NCBI RefSeq assembly: GCF_002902905.1
Contig: NZ_CP026124.1
Span: forward strand, 1,736,001 to 1,800,000
DNA length: 64,000 nucleotides
Reading direction: 5' to 3'
Source of the DNA: Achromobacter sp. AONIH1
GTDB lineage: Bacteria; Pseudomonadota; Gammaproteobacteria; Burkholderiales; Burkholderiaceae_B
In this document: positions 1 through 8,949 of the stretch, in pieces
How positions within the stretch are numbered: the stretch's first letter is position 1
Layout: each line of letters begins with the position of its first letter
Notes under the pieces: generated by a model
Database searches by the model: none
What the model saw: only the letters and a program-made list of their open reading frames with translations
What the model was told of the DNA's origin: nothing
Program-made: the position numbers and the translations under genes

Positions 1-1518
1 GGAGTGGTAGTACGTGCCTTCGCCCATGTTCTGGAACACGTGCGGCATCTTGGTGTAGCGGGACAGACCGATCCAGTCCACGCCTTCGCCGCCCATCTGG
101 GTCAGGCCGCCGGTGTCGCGGTCCATCCAGGCTGCCATGTAGTGGCAGCCCACGCCCGACAGGGCCTGGCTGCCCTCGGGCACCTTGGTCGAGGTGCTGT
201 GCGGACAGCCCGAACAGAAGTAGGGGCGGCGGCGCATGCCGTCGGCCTCGTTGGACAGCGGCGCCTGGCACTCGAAACCGGCCAGGTCGCCGGCGGCGGG
301 CAGGCCGGCCGCGCGGGCCAGCCAGGCTGCCAGCGGCCGCGCCAGCAGCGACGGGCGCAGCTGCCCGGCCGAGGGCACCAGCGCTTCGCCGTCAAAGTCT
401 TTCTTGCCGATGACGGTGGGGCGGTCGGGCAGGTTGAACAGCAGGTCCTTGATCTGGCTCTCGACCACCGCGCCCTTTTCCTCGATCACCAGGATGTGCG
501 AGAGGCCGCGCGCGAATTCCAGCAGGCGTTCGGCGTCCAGCGGCCAGGTCAGGCCGGGCTTGTAGATGCGTACCGGCGCGTTGGCGGTGACCGTGTCCAC
601 GCCCAGCCGCGCCAGCGCTTCCATGGTGTCCAGGTGCGCCTTGCCGACCGTGACGATGCCGGCCACGGCCTTGGGCGCCGGACAGGCGAGCTTGTCGATG
701 CTGTGGCGGCGCGCGAAGGCGGCCACCGCCTTCATGCGCAGGTTCATGCGCGTCTCGACCGCCAGCGACAGGAAGTCGCGGGCCGAGTACTCCAGCATTT
801 CGGGCGGCAGGTCCGGATCCGCCGGCATGTCGTAGTGTTGCGGCGGTGCGGGCGTGAAGGAATGGCCGCATTCGATGGTCTCGGACACGGCCTTGAACGC
901 CACCCAGGCGCCCGAGTGGCGCGACAGCGCCCAGCCCCATAGCGCGAAGGTCTCGTATTCGTCGATGGACGAGGGATGCACGATGGGCATCTGCCAGCCG
1001 ATCAGCGAGGCCTCGCTGGCGTGCGGGATCGAGGACGAGACGGCGGTATGGTCATCGCCCACCACCACCAGCACGCCGCCGTTGCGCGAGGCGCCCGCGG
1101 CATTGCCGTGGTGCAGGGCGTCGCCGGCGCGGTCCACGCCCGGACCCTTGCCGTACCACATGGCGAACACGCCATCGACCTTGCGGTCCGTGCGCATGCC
1201 GGCCTGCTGCGTGCCCATGACGGCCGTGGCCGCCAAATCTTCATTGATGCCGGGCAGGAAGCTGATCTGGTTGGCGTCCAGCGCCTTCTGCGCCTTCCAC
1301 ATGGCCATGTCCACGCCGCCCAGCGGCGATCCGCGGTAGCCGGACACGAAGCCGGCCGTGTTCAGGCCGCGCTCCTTATCCATCCGGCGCTGCGTCAGCA
1401 TGATGCGCACCAGCGCCTGGGTGCCGGTCAGGAAAATGCGGCCGGTGCTGCGCGTGAGGTTATCGCCCAGCTGGTAGTCCAGATCCAGCTGAGGTTCGGG
1501 GGCGGGGGTGCCGTCCAT
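1..1518 (-). CDS. Indolepyruvate ferredoxin oxidoreductase, N-terminal part (runs off window)
   Basis: The reading frame is open from an ATG at 1518 to the window edge (506 codons, no stop), so the C-terminal part is missing. The start follows AGGAG with 8-nt spacing. The protein begins MDGTPAPEPQLDLDYQLGDN and contains the run FVSGYRGSPLGG and later a GKGPGVDRAGDALHHGNAAG segment followed by VVVGDDH, as in the thiamine-diphosphate-binding half of IorA-type enzymes. The family decarboxylates aryl-pyruvates (indolepyruvate, phenylpyruvate) to aryl-acetyl-CoA with ferredoxin as electron acceptor. In this bacterial group the protein is usually a fused IorA/IorB polypeptide of over 1,100 residues, which would fit what is cut off. 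It is divergent from an Lrp/AsnC regulator, which probably controls it. Confidence 0.9.
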   Translation of the reverse strand, partial: MDGTPAPEPQLDLDYQLGDNLTRSTGRIFLTGTQALVRIMLTQRRMDKERGLNTAGFVSGYRGSPLGGVDMAMWKAQKALDANQISFLPGINEDLAATAVMGTQQAGMRTDRKVDGVFAMWYGKGPGVDRAGDALHHGNAAGASRNGGVLVVVGDDHTAVSSSIPHASEASLIGWQMPIVHPSSIDEYETFALWGWALSRHSGAWVAFKAVSETIECGHSFTPAPPQHYDMPADPDLPPEMLEYSARDFLSLAVETRMNLRMKAVAAFARRHSIDKLACPAPKAVAGIVTVGKAHLDTMEALARLGVDTVTANAPVRIYKPGLTWPLDAERLLEFARGLSHILVIEEKGAVVESQIKDLLFNLPDRPTVIGKKDFDGEALVPSAGQLRPSLLARPLAAWLARAAGLPAAGDLAGFECQAPLSNEADGMRRRPYFCSGCPHSTSTKVPEGSQALSGVGCHYMAAWMDRDTGGLTQMGGEGVDWIGLSRYTKMPHVFQNMGEGTYYHS

Positions 1519-1522
1519 GGTT

Positions 1523-1563
1523 GATGCTCCTAGTTTGGCACCATGATAGGTTCGCGGAGCATC
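1523..1563. repeat. Inverted repeat in the oxidoreductase/Lrp divergent promoter region
   Basis: The arms GATGCTCC (1523-1530) and GGAGCATC (1556-1563) are perfect complements separated by 25 nt. The left arm overlaps the Shine-Dalgarno of the leftward gene. A TATAAT box for the rightward lrp gene lies at 1596-1601, with a poor -35 (TTGCGT, 19-nt spacing). The position suits an Lrp-type operator that could block the oxidoreductase leader, but this is inference. Confidence 0.4.
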
Positions 1564-1657
1564 GGGTTTATTGCGTTATCGGATCGTGCTATCCCTATAA
1601 TTCGCAATGAATATTTCGTTTTCCCGATAATCAGATCAAAACAGGAGACAAACCCAT

Positions 1658-2107
1658 ATGGACAAGACCGACATCAACATCCTCAAGGCCCTGCAGGAGG
1701 ACGGCCGGGCCTCGGCGCAGCAGCTGTCGGACAAGGTCGGCCTGTCGGCCGCTCCGGTGTGGCGGCGGGTCAAGGCGCTGGAAGCCAGCGGCGTGATCCA
1801 GGGCTACAGCGCGCAGGTGGACCGGGCCAAGGTCGGATTGGGTTGCATGTTCGCGCAGATCAGCCTGGAGCGGCATTCCGCCAATACGGTCGAGAACTTC
1901 GAGCGCTCGGTGCGCGACGCGCCCGAGATCCTTGAATGTTATGCGGTCACGGGCGACTCGGATTTCCTGCTGAAGATACTGGTGGAAAGCCCCGAAGCCT
2001 ACGACCGCTTCCTGCACCGCTTCCTGTTCAACATGCCGGGCATCCGCCAGACCCGCACCATCGTGGCGCTGCGCGAGATCAAGCACGAGCAGCGCCTGCC
2101 GTTGTGA
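1658..2107 (+). CDS. Lrp/AsnC family transcriptional regulator
   Basis: A 149-residue protein of normal family length. Residues 1-60 form the winged helix-turn-helix (DINILKALQEDGRASAQQLS, then the recognition stretch SAAPVWRRVKALEASGVI). The remainder is the RAM effector-binding domain with the usual ECYAVTGDSDFLLKI strand. The start ATG follows AGGAG about 8 nt upstream. These regulators form dimers or octamers and sense amino acids or their keto acids. Divergence from an indolepyruvate oxidoreductase suggests control of aromatic amino acid or aryl-pyruvate catabolism. The ligand is not visible in the sequence. Confidence 0.95.
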   Translation: MDKTDINILKALQEDGRASAQQLSDKVGLSAAPVWRRVKALEASGVIQGYSAQVDRAKVGLGCMFAQISLERHSANTVENFERSVRDAPEILECYAVTGDSDFLLKILVESPEAYDRFLHRFLFNMPGIRQTRTIVALREIKHEQRLPL

Positions 2108-2116
2108 GGCGTGGAT

Positions 2117-2156
2117 GTCGCGGCGCTCTTCCGCTCTATATAAAGAGCACCGCGAC
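2117..2156. repeat. Long imperfect inverted repeat downstream of lrp
   Basis: GTCGCGG-c-GCTCTT (2117-2130) pairs with AAGAGC-a-CCGCGAC (2143-2156), a 13-bp stem with one mismatch and a 12-nt loop. There is no T-tract, so it is not a standard intrinsic terminator. It lies in the gene-free stretch 2108-2417. Apart from this and the promoter at 2317-2345 I see nothing else there. Confidence 0.55.
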
Positions 2157-2316
2157 GTGGCAGGGCGGCGCATGCAGCGCGTCGACATCGTGCGCGCCCC
2201 GAGGCCGTGTCGCTTGAAACCAACGCATTTTTGCGGGTTCCAGCGCTAAAACTGGCGCCGCGCCAGCTCGACTGTTGCGCAATTGCACTAGGCGCGCGCG
2301 GTCGCAGCAATCGTCG

Positions 2317-2345
2317 TTGATTCTTCATCTTGCCCTCTTTAGAGT
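2317..2345 (+). promoter_or_regulatory. Candidate sigma-70 promoter for the lipoprotein gene
   Basis: TTGATT (2317-2322), a 17-nt spacer and TAGAGT (2340-2345) lie about 70 nt upstream of the lipoprotein ATG at 2418. The match is reasonable but is prediction by eye only. Confidence 0.45.
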
Positions 2346-2417
2346 GCCTGATGTTTGTCGCGCGAGGGGCGCGCCGGGGGATCGGCGCGGCGCGTCGGCG
2401 GACGTGTTGAGGAATTC

Positions 2418-2924
2418 ATGAGCAGTCTGTATTTGCGTATGGCCGGCGCGTTTGGCGTCGCCCTGATCCTGGCCGGTTGCGCCGCCAGGAAGCCCGCCGC
2501 CATCACGGAGGCCAAGCCCGAGGGACCGCCCAAGCCGCCGGCCTGCGTGCCCGTCAAGAGCGGTGATCCGATGGTCGGCACCTGGTATTCGAGTTCCAAG
2601 CCGCGTGGCGTGAGCGGCGACTTCCAGTCGCTGACCGTGCTGCGCGCCGACGGCACCATGGCATACGAGACCCAGCTCAAGATCGGCCGCAAGACGCGTC
2701 CGGCCTTGCGCGAGAGCGGCTGTTGGACCGTGGCCGACGGCGTCTACACCATGCGCACCACCGTCTCGAACGGCGAGATCGTGGACTTCGACGATCCCAT
2801 CTACCTGAACCGCTACCGCGTCGAGAAGGTCGAACAGGCCAAGCTGACGTTGCGCGAGCTGAAGTCCGGCGGGCAGGTCGTGACCGCCCGCCGCATGCCG
2901 CAGGGCTACCGCCTGCCGTATTGA
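2418..2924 (+). CDS. Hypothetical lipoprotein (lipocalin-like size)
   Basis: A 168-residue protein with a type II signal peptide: a hydrophobic segment ends in the lipobox LAGC, with the Cys at residue 19. Alanine at +2 after the Cys suggests outer-membrane sorting by the Lol rule. The mature part has a proline-rich linker and then a GTWYSSSKPRG...LTVLRADGTMAYE pattern of short beta strands typical of small beta-barrel lipoproteins. The specific family is not recognised. The ATG at 2418 places the signal peptide correctly. No operon partner is visible; the MFS gene begins 96 nt downstream behind a hairpin. Confidence 0.8.
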   Translation: MSSLYLRMAGAFGVALILAGCAARKPAAITEAKPEGPPKPPACVPVKSGDPMVGTWYSSSKPRGVSGDFQSLTVLRADGTMAYETQLKIGRKTRPALRESGCWTVADGVYTMRTTVSNGEIVDFDDPIYLNRYRVEKVEQAKLTLRELKSGGQVVTARRMPQGYRLPY

Positions 2925-2930
2925 GCGTTG

Positions 2931-2955
2931 CGCCGGGCGGACATTTCGCCCGGCG
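2931..2955 (+). terminator. GC-rich hairpin after the lipoprotein gene
   Basis: CGCCGGGCG (2931-2939) and CGCCCGGCG (2947-2955) form a perfect 9-bp stem with a 7-nt loop immediately after the stop codon. No U-tract follows, so it may stabilise the mRNA 3' end or terminate weakly. Confidence 0.4.
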
Positions 2956-3020
2956 GCCGGGTCGGCCGCGGCGGGCTGCGGTAAGGTGCGGGTTTCGCCT
3001 GCCACCACGTCCCGGCCATC

Positions 3021-4220
3021 ATGCCCGCCCTGTCCTCCGAAGCGCGCGCCATCGCGCTGCTCGCCCTGGCTGCCTTCGTCAGCGCCAGCGCCTTCCGCAT
3101 CTGTGATCCCATGCTGCCGCAGCTCGCGGCGGAGTTCGGCACCACCACCGGGCAGGCCGCGCGCGCCGTCACGGCCTTCGCCGTGGCCTATGGCGTGCTG
3201 CAGATGTTCTTCGGTCCCGTGGGCGACCGCTATGGCAAGTACCGCGTGGTCAGCGTCGCCACCTTCGCCTGCGCGCTGGGCAGCGCGGGCGCCGTCATGG
3301 CCCAGTCGCTCGATGTGCTGGTGCTGTGCCGGGCCCTGTCGGGCGCGGCCGGGGCCGGCATCGTGCCGCTGTCCATGGCCTGGATCGGCGACACCGTTCC
3401 CTATGAGCGCCGGCAGGCCACGCTGGCGCGTTTCCTGACCGGCACCATCCTCGGCATGTCCGCCGGCCAGCTCGCCGGCGGCCTGTTCGCCGACACGGTG
3501 GGCTGGCGCTGGGCTTTCGCGGCGCTGGTTTGCGGTTATCTGATAGTTGGTCTGTTGTTGCGCCAGGAAGTCCGGCGCCAGCAGGCGGCCGGCCTGGGCG
3601 CGGGCCTGGCCGCCGGCGCGCGCCAGGGCTTTGTCGCGCAGGCGCGGCTGGTGCTGGGCGCGCCCTGGCCGCGCGTGGTGCTGGCGACCGTATTCATCGA
3701 GGGGCTGCTGGTGTTCGGCGCGCTGGCCTTCGCTCCGTCCTATCTGCACGAGCGCTTCGATATTTCGCTGACCGCCGCCGGCGCGCTGGTGGCGGTCTAT
3801 GCGGTGGGCGGATTGCTATACACCGTGGTGGCCGGTCGCATCCTCAAGCGGCTCGGCGAGCGCGGACTGGCGGTGGCGGGCGGGCTGGTGCTGGGCGTGG
3901 CCTTCCTGTCCTATCTGCTGGGGCCGGCCTGGGTGTGGAGCCTGCCGGCGAGCGTGCTGGCGGGCTTCGGCTATTACCTGCTGCACGCTACCTTGCAGAC
4001 CAATGCCACCCAGATGGTGCCGTCCGCGCGCGGCACGGCAGTGGCCTGGTTCGCGTCCTGTCTGTTCATGGGGCAGGCCGCCGGCGTGGCGCTGGCCGGC
4101 GCGGTGGTGGACGAGATCGGGGCGGCCGCGCTGTTCGGCGGTTCGGCCGTGATGCTGCCCGTGCTGGGCGCGGGCTTCGCCTGGGCTCTCAAGCGCCGCG
4201 CGGCGCCGGCCACGGCCTGA
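3021..4220 (+). CDS. MFS transporter
   Basis: A 399-residue inner-membrane protein with about 12 hydrophobic segments. The DRYGKYRV loop between helices 2 and 3 is the MFS signature (GDRYGKYR in place of GxxxDRxGRR). The arrangement of N-terminal acidic residue (DPMLPQLAAEFG) and central cytoplasmic loop resembles drug/proton antiporters of the DHA1 type. The substrate cannot be read from the sequence. There is no clear Shine-Dalgarno before the ATG. The gene is single and convergent with the next one. Confidence 0.88.
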   Translation: MPALSSEARAIALLALAAFVSASAFRICDPMLPQLAAEFGTTTGQAARAVTAFAVAYGVLQMFFGPVGDRYGKYRVVSVATFACALGSAGAVMAQSLDVLVLCRALSGAAGAGIVPLSMAWIGDTVPYERRQATLARFLTGTILGMSAGQLAGGLFADTVGWRWAFAALVCGYLIVGLLLRQEVRRQQAAGLGAGLAAGARQGFVAQARLVLGAPWPRVVLATVFIEGLLVFGALAFAPSYLHERFDISLTAAGALVAVYAVGGLLYTVVAGRILKRLGERGLAVAGGLVLGVAFLSYLLGPAWVWSLPASVLAGFGYYLLHATLQTNATQMVPSARGTAVAWFASCLFMGQAAGVALAGAVVDEIGAAALFGGSAVMLPVLGAGFAWALKRRAAPATA

Positions 4221-4238
4221 GGCGGCGGGCGCGCCCAA

Positions 4239-4258
4239 GCGCGGCCTGCTGGCCGCGC
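4239..4258. terminator. Hairpin between convergent genes
   Basis: GCGCGGCC (4239-4246), loop TGCT and GGCCGCGC (4251-4258) form a perfect 8-bp stem followed by GTTTC. It lies between the stop codons of the MFS gene and the leftward gene at 4262-4816, so it may serve both. Confidence 0.45.
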
Positions 4259-4261
4259 GTT

Positions 4262-4816
4262 TCAGTCTTCCCAGTGGAACAAGGCGTCGAACACGGCGTA
4301 GGGCGGATCGGACAGTATCGTGGGGATGCTCAGATCCGGCGGCAGCGGCGCTTCCAGTTCGGCACGCCTGGCGCGCGCCAATCCGTGTCGCTCCAGCACG
4401 GGCTGGGCGCGCTCGGCCAGGGCCGCGACCGCCGGCGAGTCCAGCCGGTCGACCATGTCCAGCGCGGGCAGGTAGCTGCTGCCGCCCCTGGCATGGCGCC
4501 ATTTCTCGCCCTGCATGAAGACGAAGCAGGGCGCCAGCCGGCATAGCAGGATCACCAGGCCGATATGCTGGTCGCCCTTGCCCGTCTTGAAATCACGCTC
4601 CTCGCGGTAGAACCAGGCGTCGACGAAGGACGCGTAGCCCGATCCATAGTGTCCCCAGGCGATACGCGAGGCCGCGGGCAGCGTCCGCTCCAGTTCGGCG
4701 CAGACGCGCCGGTAGAAACCATCGACCTGGGCTTCGTCGTTGCTGTCCCAGGGATGGCGGCCGCCGATCGGGCGTTGTGACGCCAGATTGGTCAGGTCGT
4801 CCAGGGACAGTTGCAT
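4262..4816 (-). CDS. Conserved hypothetical protein downstream of gltX
   Basis: A 184-residue soluble protein with no signal peptide. It has recognisable blocks (RPIGGRHPWDSNDEAQVDGFYRRV near the N-terminus, RIAWGHYGSGYASFVDAWFY in the middle) but no catalytic motif I can name. It starts 15 nt after the gltX stop codon on the same strand and is probably co-transcribed with it. Codon use matches its neighbours. Function unknown. Confidence 0.75.
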   Translation of the reverse strand: MQLSLDDLTNLASQRPIGGRHPWDSNDEAQVDGFYRRVCAELERTLPAASRIAWGHYGSGYASFVDAWFYREERDFKTGKGDQHIGLVILLCRLAPCFVFMQGEKWRHARGGSSYLPALDMVDRLDSPAVAALAERAQPVLERHGLARARRAELEAPLPPDLSIPTILSDPPYAVFDALFHWED

Positions 4817-4831
4817 GGCCGGGCGCGCGCC

Positions 4832-6238
4832 TCAGACCGAGGCCAGGCGCGCCAGCACCGTTTCCTTGCCCAGCAGCGCCAGCACGGCGTCCACCGCCGG
4901 CGTCTGCGTCTGGCCCACCACCGCCACGCGCAGCGGAATGGCCAGCTGCGGCATCTTCAGGCCACGGTCGGCCAGCACGGCCTTGATCAGCGCGGACAGC
5001 GCCTCGCGGGTCCATTCGGTGCCCTGGGCGCGTTGCGCGAAGTCCGCCAGCGCCTCGCGCGCGGCCGGCGTCAGGTGCTGTTCGGCCAGCTCGGCGGGGG
5101 CCGGCTTGAATTCGCCGCAGAACAGCATGGCGCCGTCGGCGAGCTGTTCCAGCGTTTCGGCGCGGTCCTTGAGCAGGCCCATGATGCCGGGCAGGTTGGT
5201 CTTTTCCGGGTGGCCGCCGCGCTTGGCCACGCGGGGGGCGACGCGCTCGGCCAGCTCGGCGTCGTCCATCTGCTTGATGTAGTGGGCGTTGACCCAGTTC
5301 AGCTTCTTCGGGTCCCACTGCGAGGCGGACTTGGACAGGTGGCGGGTGTCGAACCAGCTCACCAGCTGCTCGCGGCTGAACAGCTCGTCGTCGCCGTGGC
5401 TCCAGCCCAGGCGGGCCAGGTAGTTGATCATGGCCTCGGGCAGGTAGCCCTCGTTGTCGTATTCCATGACGTTGACCGCGCCGTGGCGCTTGGACAGCTT
5501 CTCGCCGTCCGGGCCCAGGATCATGGGCACGTGGCCGTATTCGGGCAGCGCGGCGCCCAGCGCGCGCAGGATATTGATCTGGCGCGGGGTGTTGTTGACG
5601 TGGTCGTCGCCGCGCAGCACGTGGGTGATGCCCATGTCCCAGTCATCCACCACCACGCAGAAGTTATAGGTGGGCGTGCCGTCGGGACGGGCGATGATCA
5701 GGTCGTCCAGCTCGGTATTGTCGAAGCTGATCACGCCCTTGACCATGTCGTTCCACGAGGTGGCGCCGTCCTGCGGGTTCTTGAAGCGGACCACGGGCTG
5801 GCGGCCGGCGGGCACCGGCGGCAGGGTCTTGCCCGGCTCGGGACGCCAGGTGCCGTCGTAGCGCGGCTTGTCGCCACGGGCGCGGGCGGCCTCGCGCATG
5901 GCTTCCACTTCCTCGGGCGAGCTGTAGCAATGGTAGGCGGTGCCGGCGGCCAGCATCTGCGCGACCACTTCACGGTAGCGGTCCATGCGCTGCATCTGGT
6001 AGAACGGGCCTTCGTCGGGCTGCATGCCAAGCCAGTCCATGCTGTCCAGGATCGCCTGCACCGCCTCGGGCGTGGAGCGCTCGACATCGGTGTCCTCGAT
6101 GCGCAGCACGAAGGTGCCCTGGTGGTGGCGGGCGAAGGCCCACGAGAACAGCGCGGTGCGCGCGCCGCCTAGGTGCAGGAAGCCGGTGGGCGAGGGCGCG
6201 AAGCGGGTGCGGATGGGGGAGGAAGCGTTGGCGGTCAT
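4832..6238 (-). CDS. gltX: Glutamyl-tRNA synthetase
   Basis: A 468-residue class I aminoacyl-tRNA synthetase of normal length. The HIGH-type signature is in [20 protein letters not shown] near residue 14 and the KMSKS loop is KLSKRHG near residue 243. The C-terminal helical anticodon-binding region ends at LARLASV. It charges tRNA-Glu with glutamate. The characteristic [16 protein letters not shown] helix block typical of bacterial GltX is present. The reading frame is intact. A conserved hypothetical gene follows closely downstream. Confidence 0.97.
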   Translation of the reverse strand: MTANASSPIRTRFAPSPTGFLHLGGARTALFSWAFARHHQGTFVLRIEDTDVERSTPEAVQAILDSMDWLGMQPDEGPFYQMQRMDRYREVVAQMLAAGTAYHCYSSPEEVEAMREAARARGDKPRYDGTWRPEPGKTLPPVPAGRQPVVRFKNPQDGATSWNDMVKGVISFDNTELDDLIIARPDGTPTYNFCVVVDDWDMGITHVLRGDDHVNNTPRQINILRALGAALPEYGHVPMILGPDGEKLSKRHGAVNVMEYDNEGYLPEAMINYLARLGWSHGDDELFSREQLVSWFDTRHLSKSASQWDPKKLNWVNAHYIKQMDDAELAERVAPRVAKRGGHPEKTNLPGIMGLLKDRAETLEQLADGAMLFCGEFKPAPAELAEQHLTPAAREALADFAQRAQGTEWTREALSALIKAVLADRGLKMPQLAIPLRVAVVGQTQTPAVDAVLALLGKETVLARLASV

Positions 6239-6370
6239 AGGAAGCGTAGCGGTGATGGCGGCGACGCCACAAAGCGGCGTCCGGCAGGGGCCACATCAAA
6301 CATGCGGCGGGCTGGTCTTGTTACGATGGACGCTATTTTAGATTAGCGCCCGAATCGCGCCCGCCACCCC

Positions 6371-8809
6371 ATGCTGCGACACACCCTGGCCCCGATGTTC
6401 GAACCCGGTTCGCTGGTGATCGTGGCCGACCGGCCCCTGCCGGCGGCGGGATCCCTGTCGCCGGCGCTCAAGGCCCGCTGCACGGTGGTCGATTGCGCCG
6501 TGAGCGAGGCGCCCGAGCTGCCCGCCAGCCTGAACGGCCTGGCGCCGGGCGAGCGTCCCGACCTGGCCCTGGTCTGCGTGTCGCCGGCAGTGCTGCCGGA
6601 AACGCTGCGCCGGCTGGCGGCGCTGTCGCCCCGCTCCGTCATCCTGCTGCCGCACGAACTGCCCGATCCGTATCCGCGCGGCACGCTGGCGCTGTGCCGC
6701 GCCTGGGCCGAGGAAAACCGCTGCGAGCTGCTGGGGCCGCGCTCCTTCGGCGCGCAGCGCCCGCACGCCGGCCTAAACCTCAGCCAGCACCCGGTGCTGG
6801 CGCGCCCGGGCCGGGTGGCCCTGCTGGCCCAGTCGCGCTCCATCATGGCGGCGGTCATGGACTGGGCCGAGGACGTGCACATCGGCTTTTCCGTCGCCGT
6901 CTCGCTGGGCGACGAGGCCGTGGTCGGACTGTCCAAGGTGCTGGACTACCTGGCCAGCGACCCGCGCACCGACAGCATCGTGCTCTATCTGGAGGACGTC
7001 GGGCCGGCGCGCGAGTTCATGAGCGTGCTGCGCGCCGCCGCCAGCGTGAAGCCGGTCATCGTGCTCAAGGCCGGCCAGCACGGCGCCGACAGCAGCGATG
7101 CTGTGTTCGACGCCGCGCTGCGGCGCGCCGGCGCGGTGCGGGTGCGCTACTTCGTGCAGCTGTTCTCGGCGGTCAAGGTGCTGGGCTATACCCGGCGGCC
7201 GAAGGGGCGGCGCGTGGCGCTGATCTCCAACGGCAACGGACCGCCGCAGCTGGCCCTGGACCTGATCGGCCCCGACGCCGCCGTGCTCAAGGCCGAGCTG
7301 ACGCCCGCGACACAGCGGGCGCTGGCGGCCATGCTGGAGCCGGACGCGGCCATCGCCAATCCCGTCATCACCTATGTGCCGCTGACGCCCGAGCGCATCC
7401 GCGCGATCCTCGACGCCGTGCTGGACGATGCAGGCGTGGACGGCGTGCTGGTGCTGCTGGCGCCGGACGCGCTGGCCGACATGCCGGCCGTGGCGCGCGA
7501 GCTGGCCCAGGTCGCGCCCAAGGCCAGGAAGCCCGTGGTGACCTGTTTCATGGGCGACGCCGGCATGCGGCCGCTGCGGCGCATGCTGGACGATGCCGGC
7601 ACTTCGGCGTTTCGCACGCCAGAGTCCGCCGCTGACGCCTTCGGCGTGCTGGCCACGCATCACTACAACCAGCAGCTGCTGTTGCAGACCCAGCCGCCCG
7701 AGCCCGCCAGCCATGTTCCCGACCTGGTCGCGGCCCGGGACCTGCTGGCGCGGGTGCGCGCCGAATGCCGGCGCGAGCTGAACACGTCCGAGATCCGCTC
7801 CCTGCTGGCGCTGTTCTACGTGCCCTTGCGCGATGCGCCTCTGGAGGTGGCCTCGGCCGAACCCGAGTCGCGTCCCATGGCGGTGCGCGTGCGTCGCGAT
7901 CCGCAATTCGGCCCCGTGATCCGCTTTGGCGCGGGCGGCCCGGACGCCTTCCTGTCGCAGTCCGATCGTGGCATGGACCTGCCGCCGCTCAACGGCTTCC
8001 TGGCGCGCCAGCTGATCGAGCGCAGCCGGCTATGGCGCCGCGTGCTGGCGCCGCGCGTCGGCCATCTGGCGGCCGAGGCGCTGCAGCAGGCGCTGGTGCA
8101 GGTGTCCGAACTGGTCTCGGAATTGCCGGACATCGAATCGCTCGACATCGATCCGCTCTACGCGGGCGAAACCCAGCTGCGCGCGGGCGGACTGCGCATG
8201 ACGCTGACCGAGACGCCCGGCTGCGCCACGCCGCAGACCGCCGGCTACCCGCACATGGCGATCCACCCGTATCCGGCGCGGCTGGTGCAGGTGCGACGCT
8301 TCAACGACGGCATCCCGTGGGTGCTGCGGCCGATCCGTCCCGAGGACGCCGAGTCGTTGCAGGAGTTCATCCGCGGCCTGTCCGAGCGCTCGCGCTACAT
8401 GCGTTTCGTGTCGATGATGCGCGAGCTGACGCCGCGCATGGTGTCGCGCTATACCCAGGTGGACTATCACCGCGAGCTGGCGCTGGTCGCCGCCACGCTG
8501 GTGCCCAATCCCGCCAATCGCGGCCATCCGAGAGAGGTGCTGGTGGGCTTCGCGCACTATCTGCGCAACCCGGACGGGCGCGGCGCCGAGTACGCGTTGG
8601 TGATCGGCGACGACTGGCAGCGCCGCGGCCTGGGGCGTCAGCTGATGTCGGCGCTGATCGACGCGGCGCGCGAGCAGGGGCTGGAATACATCGACGGGCT
8701 GGTGCTGTCGACCAACCGGCCCATGCTGGCGCTGATGACCAGCCTGGGTTTCACCAATGATCCCGACCCGGAAGACCCGACCATGCGGCGGGTCTGGCTA
8801 GAGGTTTAG
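6371..8809 (+). CDS. Pat-like GNAT acetyltransferase fused to an NDP-forming acyl-CoA synthetase-like region
   Basis: An 812-residue multidomain protein. In order: a CoA-binding Rossmann region (residues 1-130), succinyl-CoA-ligase-like domains (about 150-440; ALISNGNGPPQLALDLI), a shortened ATP-grasp remnant (about 460-620; RDPQFGPVIRFGAGG, PPLNGFLARQLI, SLDIDPLY) and a C-terminal GNAT domain (about 640-812; VLRPIRPEDAESLQEFIRGLSERSRYMRF, then the acetyl-CoA loop WQRRGLGRQLM). Pat/PatZ proteins acetylate lysines of enzymes such as acetyl-CoA synthetase. The ATP-grasp part is only about 130 residues long and I do not see the usual first half with its HK-type phosphate-site block. Synthetase activity is therefore probably lost. 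An alternative start is the ATG at 6395. Confidence 0.85.
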   Translation: MLRHTLAPMFEPGSLVIVADRPLPAAGSLSPALKARCTVVDCAVSEAPELPASLNGLAPGERPDLALVCVSPAVLPETLRRLAALSPRSVILLPHELPDPYPRGTLALCRAWAEENRCELLGPRSFGAQRPHAGLNLSQHPVLARPGRVALLAQSRSIMAAVMDWAEDVHIGFSVAVSLGDEAVVGLSKVLDYLASDPRTDSIVLYLEDVGPAREFMSVLRAAASVKPVIVLKAGQHGADSSDAVFDAALRRAGAVRVRYFVQLFSAVKVLGYTRRPKGRRVALISNGNGPPQLALDLIGPDAAVLKAELTPATQRALAAMLEPDAAIANPVITYVPLTPERIRAILDAVLDDAGVDGVLVLLAPDALADMPAVARELAQVAPKARKPVVTCFMGDAGMRPLRRMLDDAGTSAFRTPESAADAFGVLATHHYNQQLLLQTQPPEPASHVPDLVAARDLLARVRAECRRELNTSEIRSLLALFYVPLRDAPLEVASAEPESRPMAVRVRRDPQFGPVIRFGAGGPDAFLSQSDRGMDLPPLNGFLARQLIERSRLWRRVLAPRVGHLAAEALQQALVQVSELVSELPDIESLDIDPLYAGETQLRAGGLRMTLTETPGCATPQTAGYPHMAIHPYPARLVQVRRFNDGIPWVLRPIRPEDAESLQEFIRGLSERSRYMRFVSMMRELTPRMVSRYTQVDYHRELALVAATLVPNPANRGHPREVLVGFAHYLRNPDGRGAEYALVIGDDWQRRGLGRQLMSALIDAAREQGLEYIDGLVLSTNRPMLALMTSLGFTNDPDPEDPTMRRVWLEV

Positions 8810-8810
8810 T

Positions 8811-8893
8811 CCCCCCCGAAGCGCTGCGCGCTTCCCCCCCAGGGGGGCGCCGCTACGGACCGGCGAAGCCGGCTCCGTGCGGCCCCGATGGGG
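8811..8893. repeat. C-rich palindromic intergenic repeat (REP-like)
   Basis: Three nested palindromes follow directly on the stop codon: GAAGCGCTGCGCGCTTC (8818-8834), a C7-A-G6 block and ACGGACCGGC-GAA-GCCGG-c-TCCGT (8855-8878), ending in GGCCCCGATGGGG. This composite resembles the dispersed intergenic repeat I know from Bordetella and Achromobacter genomes. There is one copy in this window. It may also end transcription of the acetyltransferase gene. Confidence 0.65.
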
Positions 8894-8949
8894 TAGCGCC
8901 TGCTATTTATGCTGCAGGTGGCGTATCCGGGGGGCGGTCGTTGACTTGC

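Noticed and set aside
2325..3749. Long leftward frame (474 codons) opposite the lipoprotein and MFS genes
   Set aside because: Composition is Gln/Arg/His-rich as in antisense of GC-rich genes, with no family motif; the sense genes explain the region.
4811..6172. Long rightward frame opposite gltX
   Set aside because: Mirror of gltX codon bias; no motif and no ribosome site.
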